IMG/VR virus record: IMGVR_UViG_3300047548_001594
Coordinates: 1-45,410 of that record
DNA: 45,410 nucleotides
From: a virus
Reading direction: 5' to 3' (one strand)
Position numbers and translations under genes: made by a program. Below, one piece after another: positions 25,221-33,533 of the stretch. The notes beneath the pieces are model-generated. The model saw only the letters and a program-made list of their open reading frames with translations, did no database searches and was not told the origin of the DNA. Within the stretch, counting starts at the first letter, position 1. Each line of letters starts with the position of its first letter.

Positions 25221-26874
25221 AGATTCGTATAGAGATAATCCACTCCTAAAACGTTCAGGAGTTGAACATGCTTATACACAGGAGCAGATAGAGGAATACA
25301 TTAAGTGTTCAAAAGATCCTGTATATTTTGCTGCAAATTATATTAAAATCGTTAACGTTGATAAAGGTTTGATGCCTTTTGAAATGTGGGATTTTCAGAA
25401 AGACATGATTCGTCTTTTTCATGAAAATCGTTTTTGTATAACAAAGTGCCCTCGCCAGGTTGGTAAGACAACAACTTCTGTGGCATATTTACTTTGGCTA
25501 ACTTTATTTTCCGATTCACAAAATATTGCAGTTCTAGCCAACAAAGGTTCTTTGGCTAGAGATATTCTGGCAAAGTATCAACTAGCATATGAAAACTTAC
25601 CTATGTGGTTGCAACAAGGTGTTGTGACATGGAACAAAGGTAACGTTGAATTGGAAAATGGTTCAAAAATAATTGCAGCTTCCACATCCAGTTCTGCTGT
25701 TCGTGGTGGAGCTTTCAACGTAGTTTTCTTGGATGAATTTGCGTTCGTTCCAGCCAATATTGCTAACGAATTCTTTAATTCGGTTTATCCGGTTATCTCG
25801 TCTGGTAAAACAACCAAGATTATTATTGTTTCTACACCAAACGGCATGAATCTATTCTATAAATTGTGGATGGATGCAATTGGTAAAAAGAATGGTTACA
25901 AACCTTTCCAGATTCACTGGTCAATGGTACCAGGAAGAGATGAAAAGTGGAGAGAAGAAACAATCAAGAATACTTCCGAAGAACAATTCAGACAAGAGTT
26001 TGAATGTGAATTTTTGGGTTCTACAAATACACTCATTTCTGGTTCAAAACTTGCACAAATGGTGTACAACGATCCAATTGTCAAACATGAATTGTTGCAC
26101 ATTTATGAAGCACCAATCAAAGGTGATGAAGATGAAGGAACTCACGAACACATATATGCTATTTGTGTAGATCCTTCAGAAGGTAGAAATATGGACGACT
26201 CGGCGTTTTCCGTTTTCGATGTATCATCAGTACCATACAAACAAGTTGCAAAATATAATAGCTCTTCAATTTCACCAGTATTGTTTCCAACGGTAATCTG
26301 CAATACGGCAAAACTATACAATAATGCATATGTTTTAGTTGAAATCAATAACACTCCTCAAATCGCAGACACGTTGCACCAGGATTTAGAATATGAAAAC
26401 GTGGTTAAGATTGAGACTGGAAATAAAAAAGCACAAGCCATGGGTACAGGTTTTGGTCGTGGTATTCAGCTTGGGCTTAAAATGTCACCACAAGTTAAAA
26501 GAATTGGTTGTTCCAACTTAAAAACTCTGATTGAAAATGACAAACTAATCATCAATGACTTTGACACCATTTCTCAACTAACGACTTTCGTTTCATCACT
26601 GAACTCGTTTAAAGCGGAAGAAGGTGCTACGGACGATTTGGTTATGACCTTAGTTATGTTTGCATGGATGACGACACAACAATACTTCAAAGAAATAGTG
26701 AACCACGATTTGCGTAAACAAATGCAGTTGGAAATGATGAACCAGTCGGATGAAGATGCTCCTTCTTTCGGTTTATATGATGATGGTACTCAAGGAAATT
26801 ATGTCGTAGAAGGTGGTGACGTTTGGTTGACAAGAGAAGATGACGATTTTCGTTCACCACTATACATTAACTGA
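25207..26874 (+). CDS. 17: Large terminase subunit gp17 (packaging ATPase-nuclease)
   Basis: A 555-residue protein starting with GTG (T4 gp17 is 610). The ATPase domain has Walker A 'PRQVGKTT' (82-89) and Walker B 'NVVFLDEFAF' (about 170-179), with 'VSTPNG' as the coupling motif. The RNase-H-like nuclease domain has 'ICVDPSEGRNMDD' with the metal-binding Asp near 321, a 'VEINNT' acid, and 'GATDDLVMTL' near the C-terminus. It drives ATP-dependent headful packaging and cuts the concatemer. The GTG lies inside gene 16, so translational coupling is likely. The T4 N-terminal extension is missing. Confidence 0.97.
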   Translation: MTTNKDSYRDNPLLKRSGVEHAYTQEQIEEYIKCSKDPVYFAANYIKIVNVDKGLMPFEMWDFQKDMIRLFHENRFCITKCPRQVGKTTTSVAYLLWLTLFSDSQNIAVLANKGSLARDILAKYQLAYENLPMWLQQGVVTWNKGNVELENGSKIIAASTSSSAVRGGAFNVVFLDEFAFVPANIANEFFNSVYPVISSGKTTKIIIVSTPNGMNLFYKLWMDAIGKKNGYKPFQIHWSMVPGRDEKWREETIKNTSEEQFRQEFECEFLGSTNTLISGSKLAQMVYNDPIVKHELLHIYEAPIKGDEDEGTHEHIYAICVDPSEGRNMDDSAFSVFDVSSVPYKQVAKYNSSSISPVLFPTVICNTAKLYNNAYVLVEINNTPQIADTLHQDLEYENVVKIETGNKKAQAMGTGFGRGIQLGLKMSPQVKRIGCSNLKTLIENDKLIINDFDTISQLTTFVSSLNSFKAEEGATDDLVMTLVMFAWMTTQQYFKEIVNHDLRKQMQLEMMNQSDEDAPSFGLYDDGTQGNYVVEGGDVWLTREDDDFRSPLYIN

Positions 26875-26891
26875 CTCAAAAAATCACGTTT

Positions 26892-26899
26892 GATAAATA
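26892..26899 (+). promoter_or_regulatory. Candidate late promoter (GATAAATA) for gene 18
   Basis: Seven of eight bases match TATAAATA. It sits in the 77-base gap before gene 18, 53 bases upstream of the ATG, with an AAGGAG site just before the start. Confidence 0.5.
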
Positions 26900-26951
26900 T
26901 ACTATAGGTTATTACTGCCAAAAAATAACATCATAAAACAAGGAGAATAAA

Positions 26952-28646
26952 ATGGCGTTTCAATTATCTCCAGGCGTAAATTTCACAGAAATAGACTTAA
27001 CGACTGTCGTTCCTGCGATTTCTACTACAGCCGGTGCATTTGCTGGACCATTCCAATGGGGTCCAGTGGATCAAAGAACTCTCGTTACGAACGAAGTGGA
27101 TTTGGTCAACAAATTTGGAAAACCTGATACAAACACTGCTGTATCATTTTTTTCAGCAGCAAACTTTTTAGCATACGGAAACAATCTTCAAGTTGTTCGT
27201 GCTGCAAACTCATCAAGCTACAATGCTTCTGCAAATACTGTTACCCCTATTCAAATCAAAAACGAAAATGTATATGATACATCATACATTGCCGATTCGA
27301 ATAGCATTTCTTTTGTTTCTCGTTATCCAGGTGAACTAGGAAACTCATTGAAAGTTTCAGTATGTGCAGCAGGTGCAAGTGGTAGTAATTTCTCTTCTTG
27401 GGAATATAAAGGTTCATTTGCCTCAGCTCCTAATACTTCTACGTATGCAGCTACTGCTGGTGGTGCTTATGACCAACTCCACATAGCTGTTATCGATGAA
27501 GACGGATTATTCAGCAACGGTGCAAAAAATACTGTTCTGGAAGTATTTCCTTTCCTATCAAAAGCATCTGACGGAATTGGTGATGATGGTACTGCAACAT
27601 ATTACAGAACTGTTATCAGAAACCAGTCGAAATATGTCTATGCGTTAGGTCCAGTTGACTATGCAAATACGAGCGCAACTTGGGGTCAAACAGCGAACGG
27701 AAGAACGTTTGCTGGTCTCAGCAACACAGTGTCAATTTCAATGGCTGGTGGCGCAACAGCAGCCACAACGAATGCTGATTTAACAAGAGCTTATGATAAT
27801 TTTGCCGATAAAGATGTTATCGATATTTCATTAGTTGTGACCGGTGATGCTGGTGTTACTTTACAACAATATGTTATTGACAATATTGTTACATCACGTA
27901 AAGATTGCGTTGCATTCATTTCTCCTCCACAGGCTGGAATTGTTGGCGGTGCAACACCAAGCACATCAGTTACTTCATGGGTCACAACTCTTTCCAGAGC
28001 AACATCTTATGCCGTAGCAGATTCTGGTTGGAAATACCAATTCGACAAATACAATAATGTATATCGTTGGGTTCCATTGAACGGTGACATTGCTGGTCTA
28101 TGTGTTCGCACAGACCAAACAAATGATCCATGGTTCTCTCCAGCAGGTGTAAATCGCGGCGCAATCAAGAATGTTGTCAAACTAGCATGGAATCCAACAC
28201 AAACTGAAAGAGATGCAATCTATTCAATTGGTGTAAATCCTGTGGTTAGTATGCCAGGTCAAGGAACCATGCTATATGGTGACAAGACTTTTGTAACACA
28301 GCCTTCTGCTTTCGATAGAATCAATGTTCGCCGTCTGTTCATTGTTCTGGAAAAAGCCATCGTGAGCGCATCGAAATATTCATTGTTTGAACTGAATGAT
28401 GAATTTACACGCGCACAATTTGTTGCACTTGTTGAGCCATTCTTACGTGACGTAAAAGGCCGTCGTGGTATTTACGACTATAGAGTTGTTTGCGATACAA
28501 CAAATAACACTCCACAGGTAATTGACACGAATAGATTCGTTGGTGATATTTACATCAAACCAGCACGTTCGATCAACTACATTCAGTTGAACTTTGTTGC
28601 AGTCAGAACTGGTGTAAACTTCAACGAAATCGTTGGTGCGGTGTAA
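26952..28646 (+). CDS. 18: Tail sheath protein gp18
   Basis: A 564-residue protein (T4 gp18 is 659). The N-terminus 'LSPGVNFTEIDLTTVVPAIS' and 'AFAGPFQWGPVDQRTLVTNE' and the C-terminal 'FVGDIYIKPARSINYIQLNF' are classic contractile-sheath signatures. The C-terminal conserved core forms the inter-subunit mesh; the shorter length fits a smaller surface domain. It is expressed with a strong ribosome-binding site (AAGGAG), as expected for a very abundant virion protein. The tube gene follows directly. Confidence 0.97.
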   Translation: MAFQLSPGVNFTEIDLTTVVPAISTTAGAFAGPFQWGPVDQRTLVTNEVDLVNKFGKPDTNTAVSFFSAANFLAYGNNLQVVRAANSSSYNASANTVTPIQIKNENVYDTSYIADSNSISFVSRYPGELGNSLKVSVCAAGASGSNFSSWEYKGSFASAPNTSTYAATAGGAYDQLHIAVIDEDGLFSNGAKNTVLEVFPFLSKASDGIGDDGTATYYRTVIRNQSKYVYALGPVDYANTSATWGQTANGRTFAGLSNTVSISMAGGATAATTNADLTRAYDNFADKDVIDISLVVTGDAGVTLQQYVIDNIVTSRKDCVAFISPPQAGIVGGATPSTSVTSWVTTLSRATSYAVADSGWKYQFDKYNNVYRWVPLNGDIAGLCVRTDQTNDPWFSPAGVNRGAIKNVVKLAWNPTQTERDAIYSIGVNPVVSMPGQGTMLYGDKTFVTQPSAFDRINVRRLFIVLEKAIVSASKYSLFELNDEFTRAQFVALVEPFLRDVKGRRGIYDYRVVCDTTNNTPQVIDTNRFVGDIYIKPARSINYIQLNFVAVRTGVNFNEIVGAV

Positions 28647-28652
28647 TAAATA
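28645..28652 (+). promoter_or_regulatory. Candidate late promoter (AATAAATA) for gene 19
   Basis: Seven of eight bases match TATAAATA. It overlaps the stop of gene 18 and ends 21 bases before the gene 19 ATG; an AGGAG site lies between. Confidence 0.5.
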
Positions 28653-28672
28653 TTTAAAACAGGAGAAAAAAG

Positions 28673-29215
28673 ATGGCTTTTAATGTAACAGAATTTAGAG
28701 CAAATCTCATAGGAGATGGTGCCCGTCCAAATCTGTTCCAGGTCACTATGAATTTTCCTACATTTTCAACAGAATCTGTAGGATCTTCTCAAGCACTAAC
28801 ATTCTTGTGTAAGGCTGCACAGTTACCAGGTTCAACAATTGGAACAGTACCATTATTTTATTTCGGTCGTGAACTGAAATTTGCCGGAAATAGAAATTTT
28901 GCTGACTGGACTATTACCATTATCAACGACGAGAACTTCAAAGTTCGTAAAGCTTTTGAATCTTGGATGAATGGTATTAATTCACATGCTACTAACTTGA
29001 GAAATGGTGCTTCATTGACACCAACAGGTTATTCAGCCGATGCAAAAGTTGAGCAATATGATAAAGCCGGAAACATCATCAAATCTTATAAGTTTGTTGG
29101 TGCTTTCCCCGTTGATCTTTCACCAATTGATTTGGACTGGGGTGCTAACGATTCTATCGAAGAATTTACGACAACTCTGGCATATCAGTGGTGGGAATCT
29201 GATACAACATCTTAA
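28673..29215 (+). CDS. 19: Tail tube protein gp19
   Basis: A 180-residue protein (T4 gp19 is 163). 'RPNLFQVTMNFPTF', 'LCKAAQLPGSTIGTVPLFYF' and 'FADWTITIINDENFKVRKAF' are typical of the T4-like tube subunit, whose stacked hexamers form the DNA channel. It lies between the sheath and portal genes, as in T4, and is followed by an intrinsic terminator. A distant paralogue is encoded at 36215. Confidence 0.95.
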   Translation: MAFNVTEFRANLIGDGARPNLFQVTMNFPTFSTESVGSSQALTFLCKAAQLPGSTIGTVPLFYFGRELKFAGNRNFADWTITIINDENFKVRKAFESWMNGINSHATNLRNGASLTPTGYSADAKVEQYDKAGNIIKSYKFVGAFPVDLSPIDLDWGANDSIEEFTTTLAYQWWESDTTS

Positions 29216-29217
29216 TT

Positions 29218-29241
29218 AAAGGGGATATAATCCCCTTTTTA
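29218..29241 (+). terminator. Intrinsic terminator after gene 19
   Basis: An 8-bp stem with a GGGG/CCCC core (29218-29225 with 29231-29238), loop TATAA, and a T run. It ends the sheath-tube unit before the portal gene. Confidence 0.85.
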
Positions 29242-29271
29242 TGATTTTTTTGAAATGGAAATAAAAAACAT

Positions 29272-30969
29272 ATGGCGCTAAATTTATTCGGCTTCCAAAT
29301 ATCAAGGCAAAAAACTGACTTAGAGCAGCAAAGTGCCAAGACCTTCGCACCACCTTCCAATGAAGATGGTGCTTTAACCGTTTCTGCTGCGGCTTATTAT
29401 GGAACATATGTTGATTTAGATGGTACAGCAAAAAATGAAGTAGAACTCATTTCTCGCTATCGTGAAATGTCAATGCAGCCAGAAATAGAGTCTGCTATCG
29501 ATGATATCGTAAATGAGGCTATCGTACAGACTGACACCGGCGAATCGTTACGAATCATCATGGATGATTTGAAACAACCGGAAAAAATTAAAAAAGCAAT
29601 ACAAGAAGAGTTTGATACCGTTTTACGTTTGCTGAATTACCAAAACATGGGAACTGATATATTCAGACGTTTCTATGTTGATGGTCGTTTATTTTACCAT
29701 ATTATTATCGACGATAAAAATCCAGCTTCAGGTATTAAAGCACTTAGATATATTGATCCTAGAAAAATTCGCAAGATACGCGAAATTAAAAAAGAAAAAG
29801 ATCAAAATTCTGCAACAGATGTTGTCACTACAGTAAATGAATATTACATTTACAATGACAAAGTTGTTTCTGGAACTTCTTCAAGTTATGGTCCAGTTGG
29901 TGTACGTATTGCAAAAGATGCGATCATCAACGTTAATTCTGGATTAATGGACTCTCGTCGTGCTGCTGTTTTAAGTTATCTACACAAGGCAATTAAACCT
30001 CTCAATCAATTACGTATGATTGAAGATGCCACAGTTATTTACAGAATTTCAAGAGCACCAGAACGTAGAATATTCTATATTGATGTTGGTAATTTACCTA
30101 AGCTAAAAGCAGAACAATATCTCCGTGATATTATGGTCAAGTATAAAAACAAACTTGTCTATGATGCACAAACAGGAGAAGTTCGTGATGATAGAAAATT
30201 CCTTTCGATGATGGAAGATTTCTGGTTACCACGTAGAGAAGGTGGTAAAGGTACAGAAATTACCACATTACCTGGTGGGCAAAATCTCGGTGAATTAGAA
30301 GACGTAAAGTATTTTGAAAAGAAACTTTACAAAGCTCTAAATGTTCCAATCTCCCGTCTAGATCCAAATCAAACAGGTTTCTCTCTTGGTAGAGTAGGTG
30401 AAATTACTAGAGATGAGGTTAAGTTTTCTAAATTCGTTGATCGTCAAAGACAAAAATTTTCGGAAATTTTTGACCAAGCTTTGCGTGTACAGTGTGTACT
30501 AAAAGGTATCTGTACAGCAGAAGAATTCGATGAATTCAAAGAAAACATTTATTATGACTTCATGAAAGACAACAATTTTGCCGAACTGAAAGAGGCAGAA
30601 TTGGTACGTGAGCGTCTATCATTGTTAGGTTCAGTAGATCCATATGTTGGTCGTTATTATTCAATGCGTTGGATCCAGAAAAATGTTCTTCGTCTTTCGG
30701 ACGATGACATTAAAGAAATGGATAAACAAATTGAACAGGAAAGAAAACAAGGTAAGATTATGGATCCGCAACAAATTGCGGCTCAAGGTCAAGCCGAGTT
30801 GGCAGCAGATACCGCAGGTGCAGCAACAGATAATGCGCCTACGACAACACCAGTTTCTACTGTTTCACCAGAGTCTGGTGACGTTGCAGACAACCAACCA
30901 GTTAAGGGCGACCTCAGCTTGAAGGAAGACTATTCACCTGCAATGCGTATGATTAAACGTGTGTTATAA
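29272..30969 (+). CDS. 20: Portal vertex protein gp20
   Basis: A 565-residue protein (T4 gp20 is 524). Recognisable stretches include 'SRYREMSMQPEIESAIDDIV', 'ALRYIDPRKIRKIREIKKEK', 'PERRIFYIDVGNLPKLKAEQ' and 'VPISRLDPNQTGFSLGR'. The dodecameric portal nucleates head assembly and is the docking point for terminase and neck. The last 70 residues are Ala/Gln/Thr-rich and variable, probably surface-exposed. No clear promoter lies between the terminator and this start, so read-through or an unseen promoter is needed. Confidence 0.96.
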   Translation: MALNLFGFQISRQKTDLEQQSAKTFAPPSNEDGALTVSAAAYYGTYVDLDGTAKNEVELISRYREMSMQPEIESAIDDIVNEAIVQTDTGESLRIIMDDLKQPEKIKKAIQEEFDTVLRLLNYQNMGTDIFRRFYVDGRLFYHIIIDDKNPASGIKALRYIDPRKIRKIREIKKEKDQNSATDVVTTVNEYYIYNDKVVSGTSSSYGPVGVRIAKDAIINVNSGLMDSRRAAVLSYLHKAIKPLNQLRMIEDATVIYRISRAPERRIFYIDVGNLPKLKAEQYLRDIMVKYKNKLVYDAQTGEVRDDRKFLSMMEDFWLPRREGGKGTEITTLPGGQNLGELEDVKYFEKKLYKALNVPISRLDPNQTGFSLGRVGEITRDEVKFSKFVDRQRQKFSEIFDQALRVQCVLKGICTAEEFDEFKENIYYDFMKDNNFAELKEAELVRERLSLLGSVDPYVGRYYSMRWIQKNVLRLSDDDIKEMDKQIEQERKQGKIMDPQQIAAQGQAELAADTAGAATDNAPTTTPVSTVSPESGDVADNQPVKGDLSLKEDYSPAMRMIKRVL

Positions 30970-30972
30970 ATA
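30965..30972 (+). promoter_or_regulatory. Late promoter TATAAATA before gene 67
   Basis: A perfect 8/8 match to the T4 late consensus. It overlaps the gene 20 stop and ends 24 bases before the ATG at 30996, with GGAG between. Confidence 0.7.
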
Positions 30973-30995
30973 TTTTATGTTATTTGGAGACCATA

Positions 30996-31181
30996 ATGGA
31001 AAATGAAAATATTAAAGCGGTAGTAGATCATGCATTTAATGATAATGCCGTAGAAATGCGTGATGCATTATACAATGCAATTAATGATAAAGTTTTTGCG
31101 GCTATCGAAGCTAGAAAACAGGAAGTTGCAAGAAATTTAATTAATTCCTACGAAGAAGAACAAACAGAAACCGAAGAATGA
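30996..31181 (+). CDS. 67: Prohead core protein gp67-like
   Basis: A 61-residue protein. The start is set at the ATG at 30996, spaced correctly from a TTGGAG site; an upstream TTG in frame overlaps that site and is unlikely. 'DALYNAINDKVFAAIEARKQ' followed by 'EVARNLINSYEEE' matches the T4 gp67 pattern, with its acidic C-terminal tail. gp67 is a minor scaffold-core component, cleaved by gp21 during head maturation. Its place directly after the portal gene agrees with T4. Confidence 0.78.
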   Translation: MENENIKAVVDHAFNDNAVEMRDALYNAINDKVFAAIEARKQEVARNLINSYEEEQTETEE

Positions 31182-31891
31182 AAAGTCTAAAAGATTTTCT
31201 CCAGAAGGAACATATCAAAGAAGACGGATCACCAGATACAAATGGTGACGGCATCTTATCTCCTATGGAGTTGTATAATCATTTAGACATACAAAAAAGA
31301 GGTTTTGTTGATTTGGGTGATTATGCCGCGCACGTAATGTTTCATGCACATCATCCAGAATATTTGGCAGATGTTGCCGAAAAATTTAATGATGTGCAAA
31401 GAAGACATGCAGCAGGTGAAAATGTTTGTCCAGATGATGCTTTGATGCAGAGATTCAAAAATAAAGGAACATTGGTTGCAACGGATCAACCAATGATGGA
31501 AGGCAAAACATCACAAACAAAAGAATTGGATCCTCCAGCAGTTTTGATTATGCGTAGAAAATCCGTTAGACAATTTCCAAATGGTCAAAGGGTTGCTCTT
31601 TATTATGTGGATAAAATCAATAAGTATGTAACTGTACCGTATGAAGACATGCAGTGGTCTTCTACAGAAGAAGAAACGGTATTTGATAAATTAAAATTAT
31701 CAATCAATGAAAATAAAAAAATTGTTGTTGAACACCTTGACGGTTCAACTTCAGAAGTAACACCACAAATAGCCACAAAAATGATGGATCTTTATAAAAA
31801 AATTAATGAGGCTAATAAAGCAAAAATGAAAGATATGCTTGAAGCCAGTGCAAAACATTTTCAAGCTATATCTAAGTTTTCTAAGGAATAA
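31178..31891 (+). CDS. Unknown protein with an EF-hand-like loop
   Basis: A 237-residue protein, coupled to gene 67 by ATGA. Residues 20-31 (D-T-N-G-D-G-I-L-S-P-M-E) fit the canonical 12-residue EF-hand calcium loop. Residues 37-48 resemble a degenerate second loop only five residues later, closer than in normal EF pairs. The middle contains 'VLIMRRKSVRQFPNGQRVAL' and 'YVTVPYEDMQWSS'; the last 50 residues are a charged helix. It is not in the T4 core-gene block; such an insertion suggests a head-assembly or virion role, which is inferred. Confidence 0.75.
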   Translation: MKSLKDFLQKEHIKEDGSPDTNGDGILSPMELYNHLDIQKRGFVDLGDYAAHVMFHAHHPEYLADVAEKFNDVQRRHAAGENVCPDDALMQRFKNKGTLVATDQPMMEGKTSQTKELDPPAVLIMRRKSVRQFPNGQRVALYYVDKINKYVTVPYEDMQWSSTEEETVFDKLKLSINENKKIVVEHLDGSTSEVTPQIATKMMDLYKKINEANKAKMKDMLEASAKHFQAISKFSKE

Positions 31892-31893
31892 AA

Positions 31894-32436
31894 ATGGCAA
31901 ACGTTTATTCATATCAAGTTCTTAAAGACGACACACAACATGCGGTTATCAAATTAACCGGAACTTTTGATGGTTCGGAACAAGAAGATAATGTGCATCG
32001 TATTCAAGCAAACACATTGTACGGAGCGTTGGACGCAAATAATGTTCCTTTACGCACAGCTTTAAGTGTTAGTAACACTGCTTTACCGTATTATGGTTTG
32101 ACAGTTAACCGACTGTGGTATGATACTGACACATCTTCAGGATCAGTTGAACTATATTGGGCAAATACTGCAAGTTCTACCGCAGAAGATGGTGTACCAC
32201 TGTTTTTCATGCAAGGTAATGGTGAATTTGATGGTAATGGAAATTGGAATACAGTACAAAATCCTACAGTTACGGCAAACAATAATGGTGATATTGCAAT
32301 TCATACCCGTGGTCAAGTTGCCAATGCTTCATATACAATCATTATTGAACTTCGCAAAGACAATAGATATTATCAGCGTGGTCAATTCAATGATCCTGCG
32401 GCATTTAACTTCCCACCTTACGGTCTAACACCATAA
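31894..32436 (+). CDS. Putative virion protein inserted in the prohead block
   Basis: A 180-residue, beta-rich protein with no signal or membrane segment. Motifs such as 'VIKLTGTFDGSEQEDNVHRI', 'LTVNRLWYDTDTSSGSVELY' and 'GDIAIHTRGQVANASYTIII' look like a conserved structural protein of aquatic T4-like phages, as I recall, but I cannot name it. It begins two bases after the EF-hand-like gene ends and its stop overlaps the gp68-like start, so it belongs to the prohead transcript. Confidence 0.75.
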   Translation: MANVYSYQVLKDDTQHAVIKLTGTFDGSEQEDNVHRIQANTLYGALDANNVPLRTALSVSNTALPYYGLTVNRLWYDTDTSSGSVELYWANTASSTAEDGVPLFFMQGNGEFDGNGNWNTVQNPTVTANNNGDIAIHTRGQVANASYTIIIELRKDNRYYQRGQFNDPAAFNFPPYGLTP

Positions 32437-32852
32437 TGAGATTAGTTGATTGCATACTCTCTGGTAATTTGGAGGGAGCAAAGGAATTAATTGAAAATAG
32501 ATTGGAAGAAATTGCCAATCAAAAACTTGATGAGTTGAAAAAAGAAATAGCTAAAGAAGAATATGAAAACATGGGCATTGAGCTTGATGAGGCTAATGTT
32601 CAAAAAATGGGAAGAACAAAACTCATACGAATTCGTGTAAGAAAAGGTAAAGTACAAAGAAGAACCAAATTATCAGCAGTACCTGGCTACACGATTCGTG
32701 GAGGTAGACTCGTTAGAATGTCTACACAAGAAAGAAGAAAAAGAAAACTTGGTGCAAGAAAAGCAAAAATAAAGAGAAGAGGTAAGTTATCTCAAATTCT
32801 CAGAAAACGTAGAATGTCACTGAGAAAAAGAAAGGCAATGGGGCTAAAATGA
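32436..32852 (+). CDS. 68: Prohead core protein gp68-like
   Basis: A 138-residue protein. The N-terminal third is acidic-helical ('SGNLEGAKELIENRLEEIAN'), resembling the gp67-type segment. The C-terminal 60 residues are extremely basic ('TQERRKRKLGARKAKIKRRG', 'LRKRRMSLRKRKAMGLK'), as in the T4 gp68 core protein. Such scaffold proteins fill the prohead and are degraded by gp21. It overlaps the protease gene by four bases. The gp68 name rests on composition and position rather than on close motif identity. Confidence 0.7.
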   Translation: MRLVDCILSGNLEGAKELIENRLEEIANQKLDELKKEIAKEEYENMGIELDEANVQKMGRTKLIRIRVRKGKVQRRTKLSAVPGYTIRGGRLVRMSTQERRKRKLGARKAKIKRRGKLSQILRKRRMSLRKRKAMGLK

Positions 32853-33493
32853 AACTAATCAAAGAAATAACAGAAAGTGTTAGTTACTTAACCGAAGATG
32901 CAGACGGTAAAAAAGTTCTTCATATTGAAGGACCTTTCCTTGTTGCCGAAAGAAAAAATAAAAACGGTCGTATCTACGAATACAATACACTCAGAAAAGA
33001 GGTTCATAGATATACCGAAGATTATATCAATAAGAATCGAGCTTTTGGAGAATTAGGTCATCCAGATTCACCAACGATTAATCTTGATCGTGTATCACAC
33101 ATGATTACAGGTTTACGTGAAGATGGTAACCAGTGGATTGGTAAAGCAAAGATTCTTGATACACCAATGGGTAACATTGCAAGAAACCTTATCGAAGGTG
33201 GAGCACAATTAGGTGTCTCTTCTAGAGGTATGGGCTCACTTAAAATGGTCAACGGCGTCAACGTTGTTCAACCCGATTTTTATCTTGCCACAGCGGCAGA
33301 TATTGTGGCCGATCCTTCAGCACCTGGAGCTTTTGTTCAAGGTATTATGGAAGGCAAAGAATGGATGTTAGTAGACGGTAAGTGGACCGAAGTTCATCTT
33401 GAAGAAGCAGTACAACAAGTTCGTAAAGCTTCGAAAAAAGAAATAGAACAAGTAAGTTTACAAATTTTCGAAAACTTCCTTAAAAAATTATAA
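32849..33493 (+). CDS. 21: Prohead maturation protease gp21
   Basis: A 214-residue protein, almost exactly the T4 length (212). The catalytic His is in 'AFGELGHPDSP' (H71) and the Ser in 'GAQLGVSSRGMGS' (S124/S125), as in the gp21 (herpes assemblin-like) family. 'FLVAERKNKNGRIY' and 'YLATAADIVADPSAPGAFV' are further signatures. The enzyme lies in the prohead core, degrades the scaffold and trims gp23 after Leu/Ile-x-Glu. It is followed by the scaffold and capsid genes. Confidence 0.96.
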   Translation: MKLIKEITESVSYLTEDADGKKVLHIEGPFLVAERKNKNGRIYEYNTLRKEVHRYTEDYINKNRAFGELGHPDSPTINLDRVSHMITGLREDGNQWIGKAKILDTPMGNIARNLIEGGAQLGVSSRGMGSLKMVNGVNVVQPDFYLATAADIVADPSAPGAFVQGIMEGKEWMLVDGKWTEVHLEEAVQQVRKASKKEIEQVSLQIFENFLKKL

Positions 33494-33496
33494 TAT

Positions 33497-33504
33497 TATA
33501 AATA
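33497..33504 (+). promoter_or_regulatory. Late promoter TATAAATA before gene 22
   Basis: A perfect 8/8 match to the T4 late consensus. It ends 30 bases before the gene 22 ATG, with an AGGAG site between. It should drive scaffold and possibly capsid transcription. Confidence 0.72.
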
Positions 33505-33533
33505 TCCACATACGAAAACTAGGAGAGTTTTAA

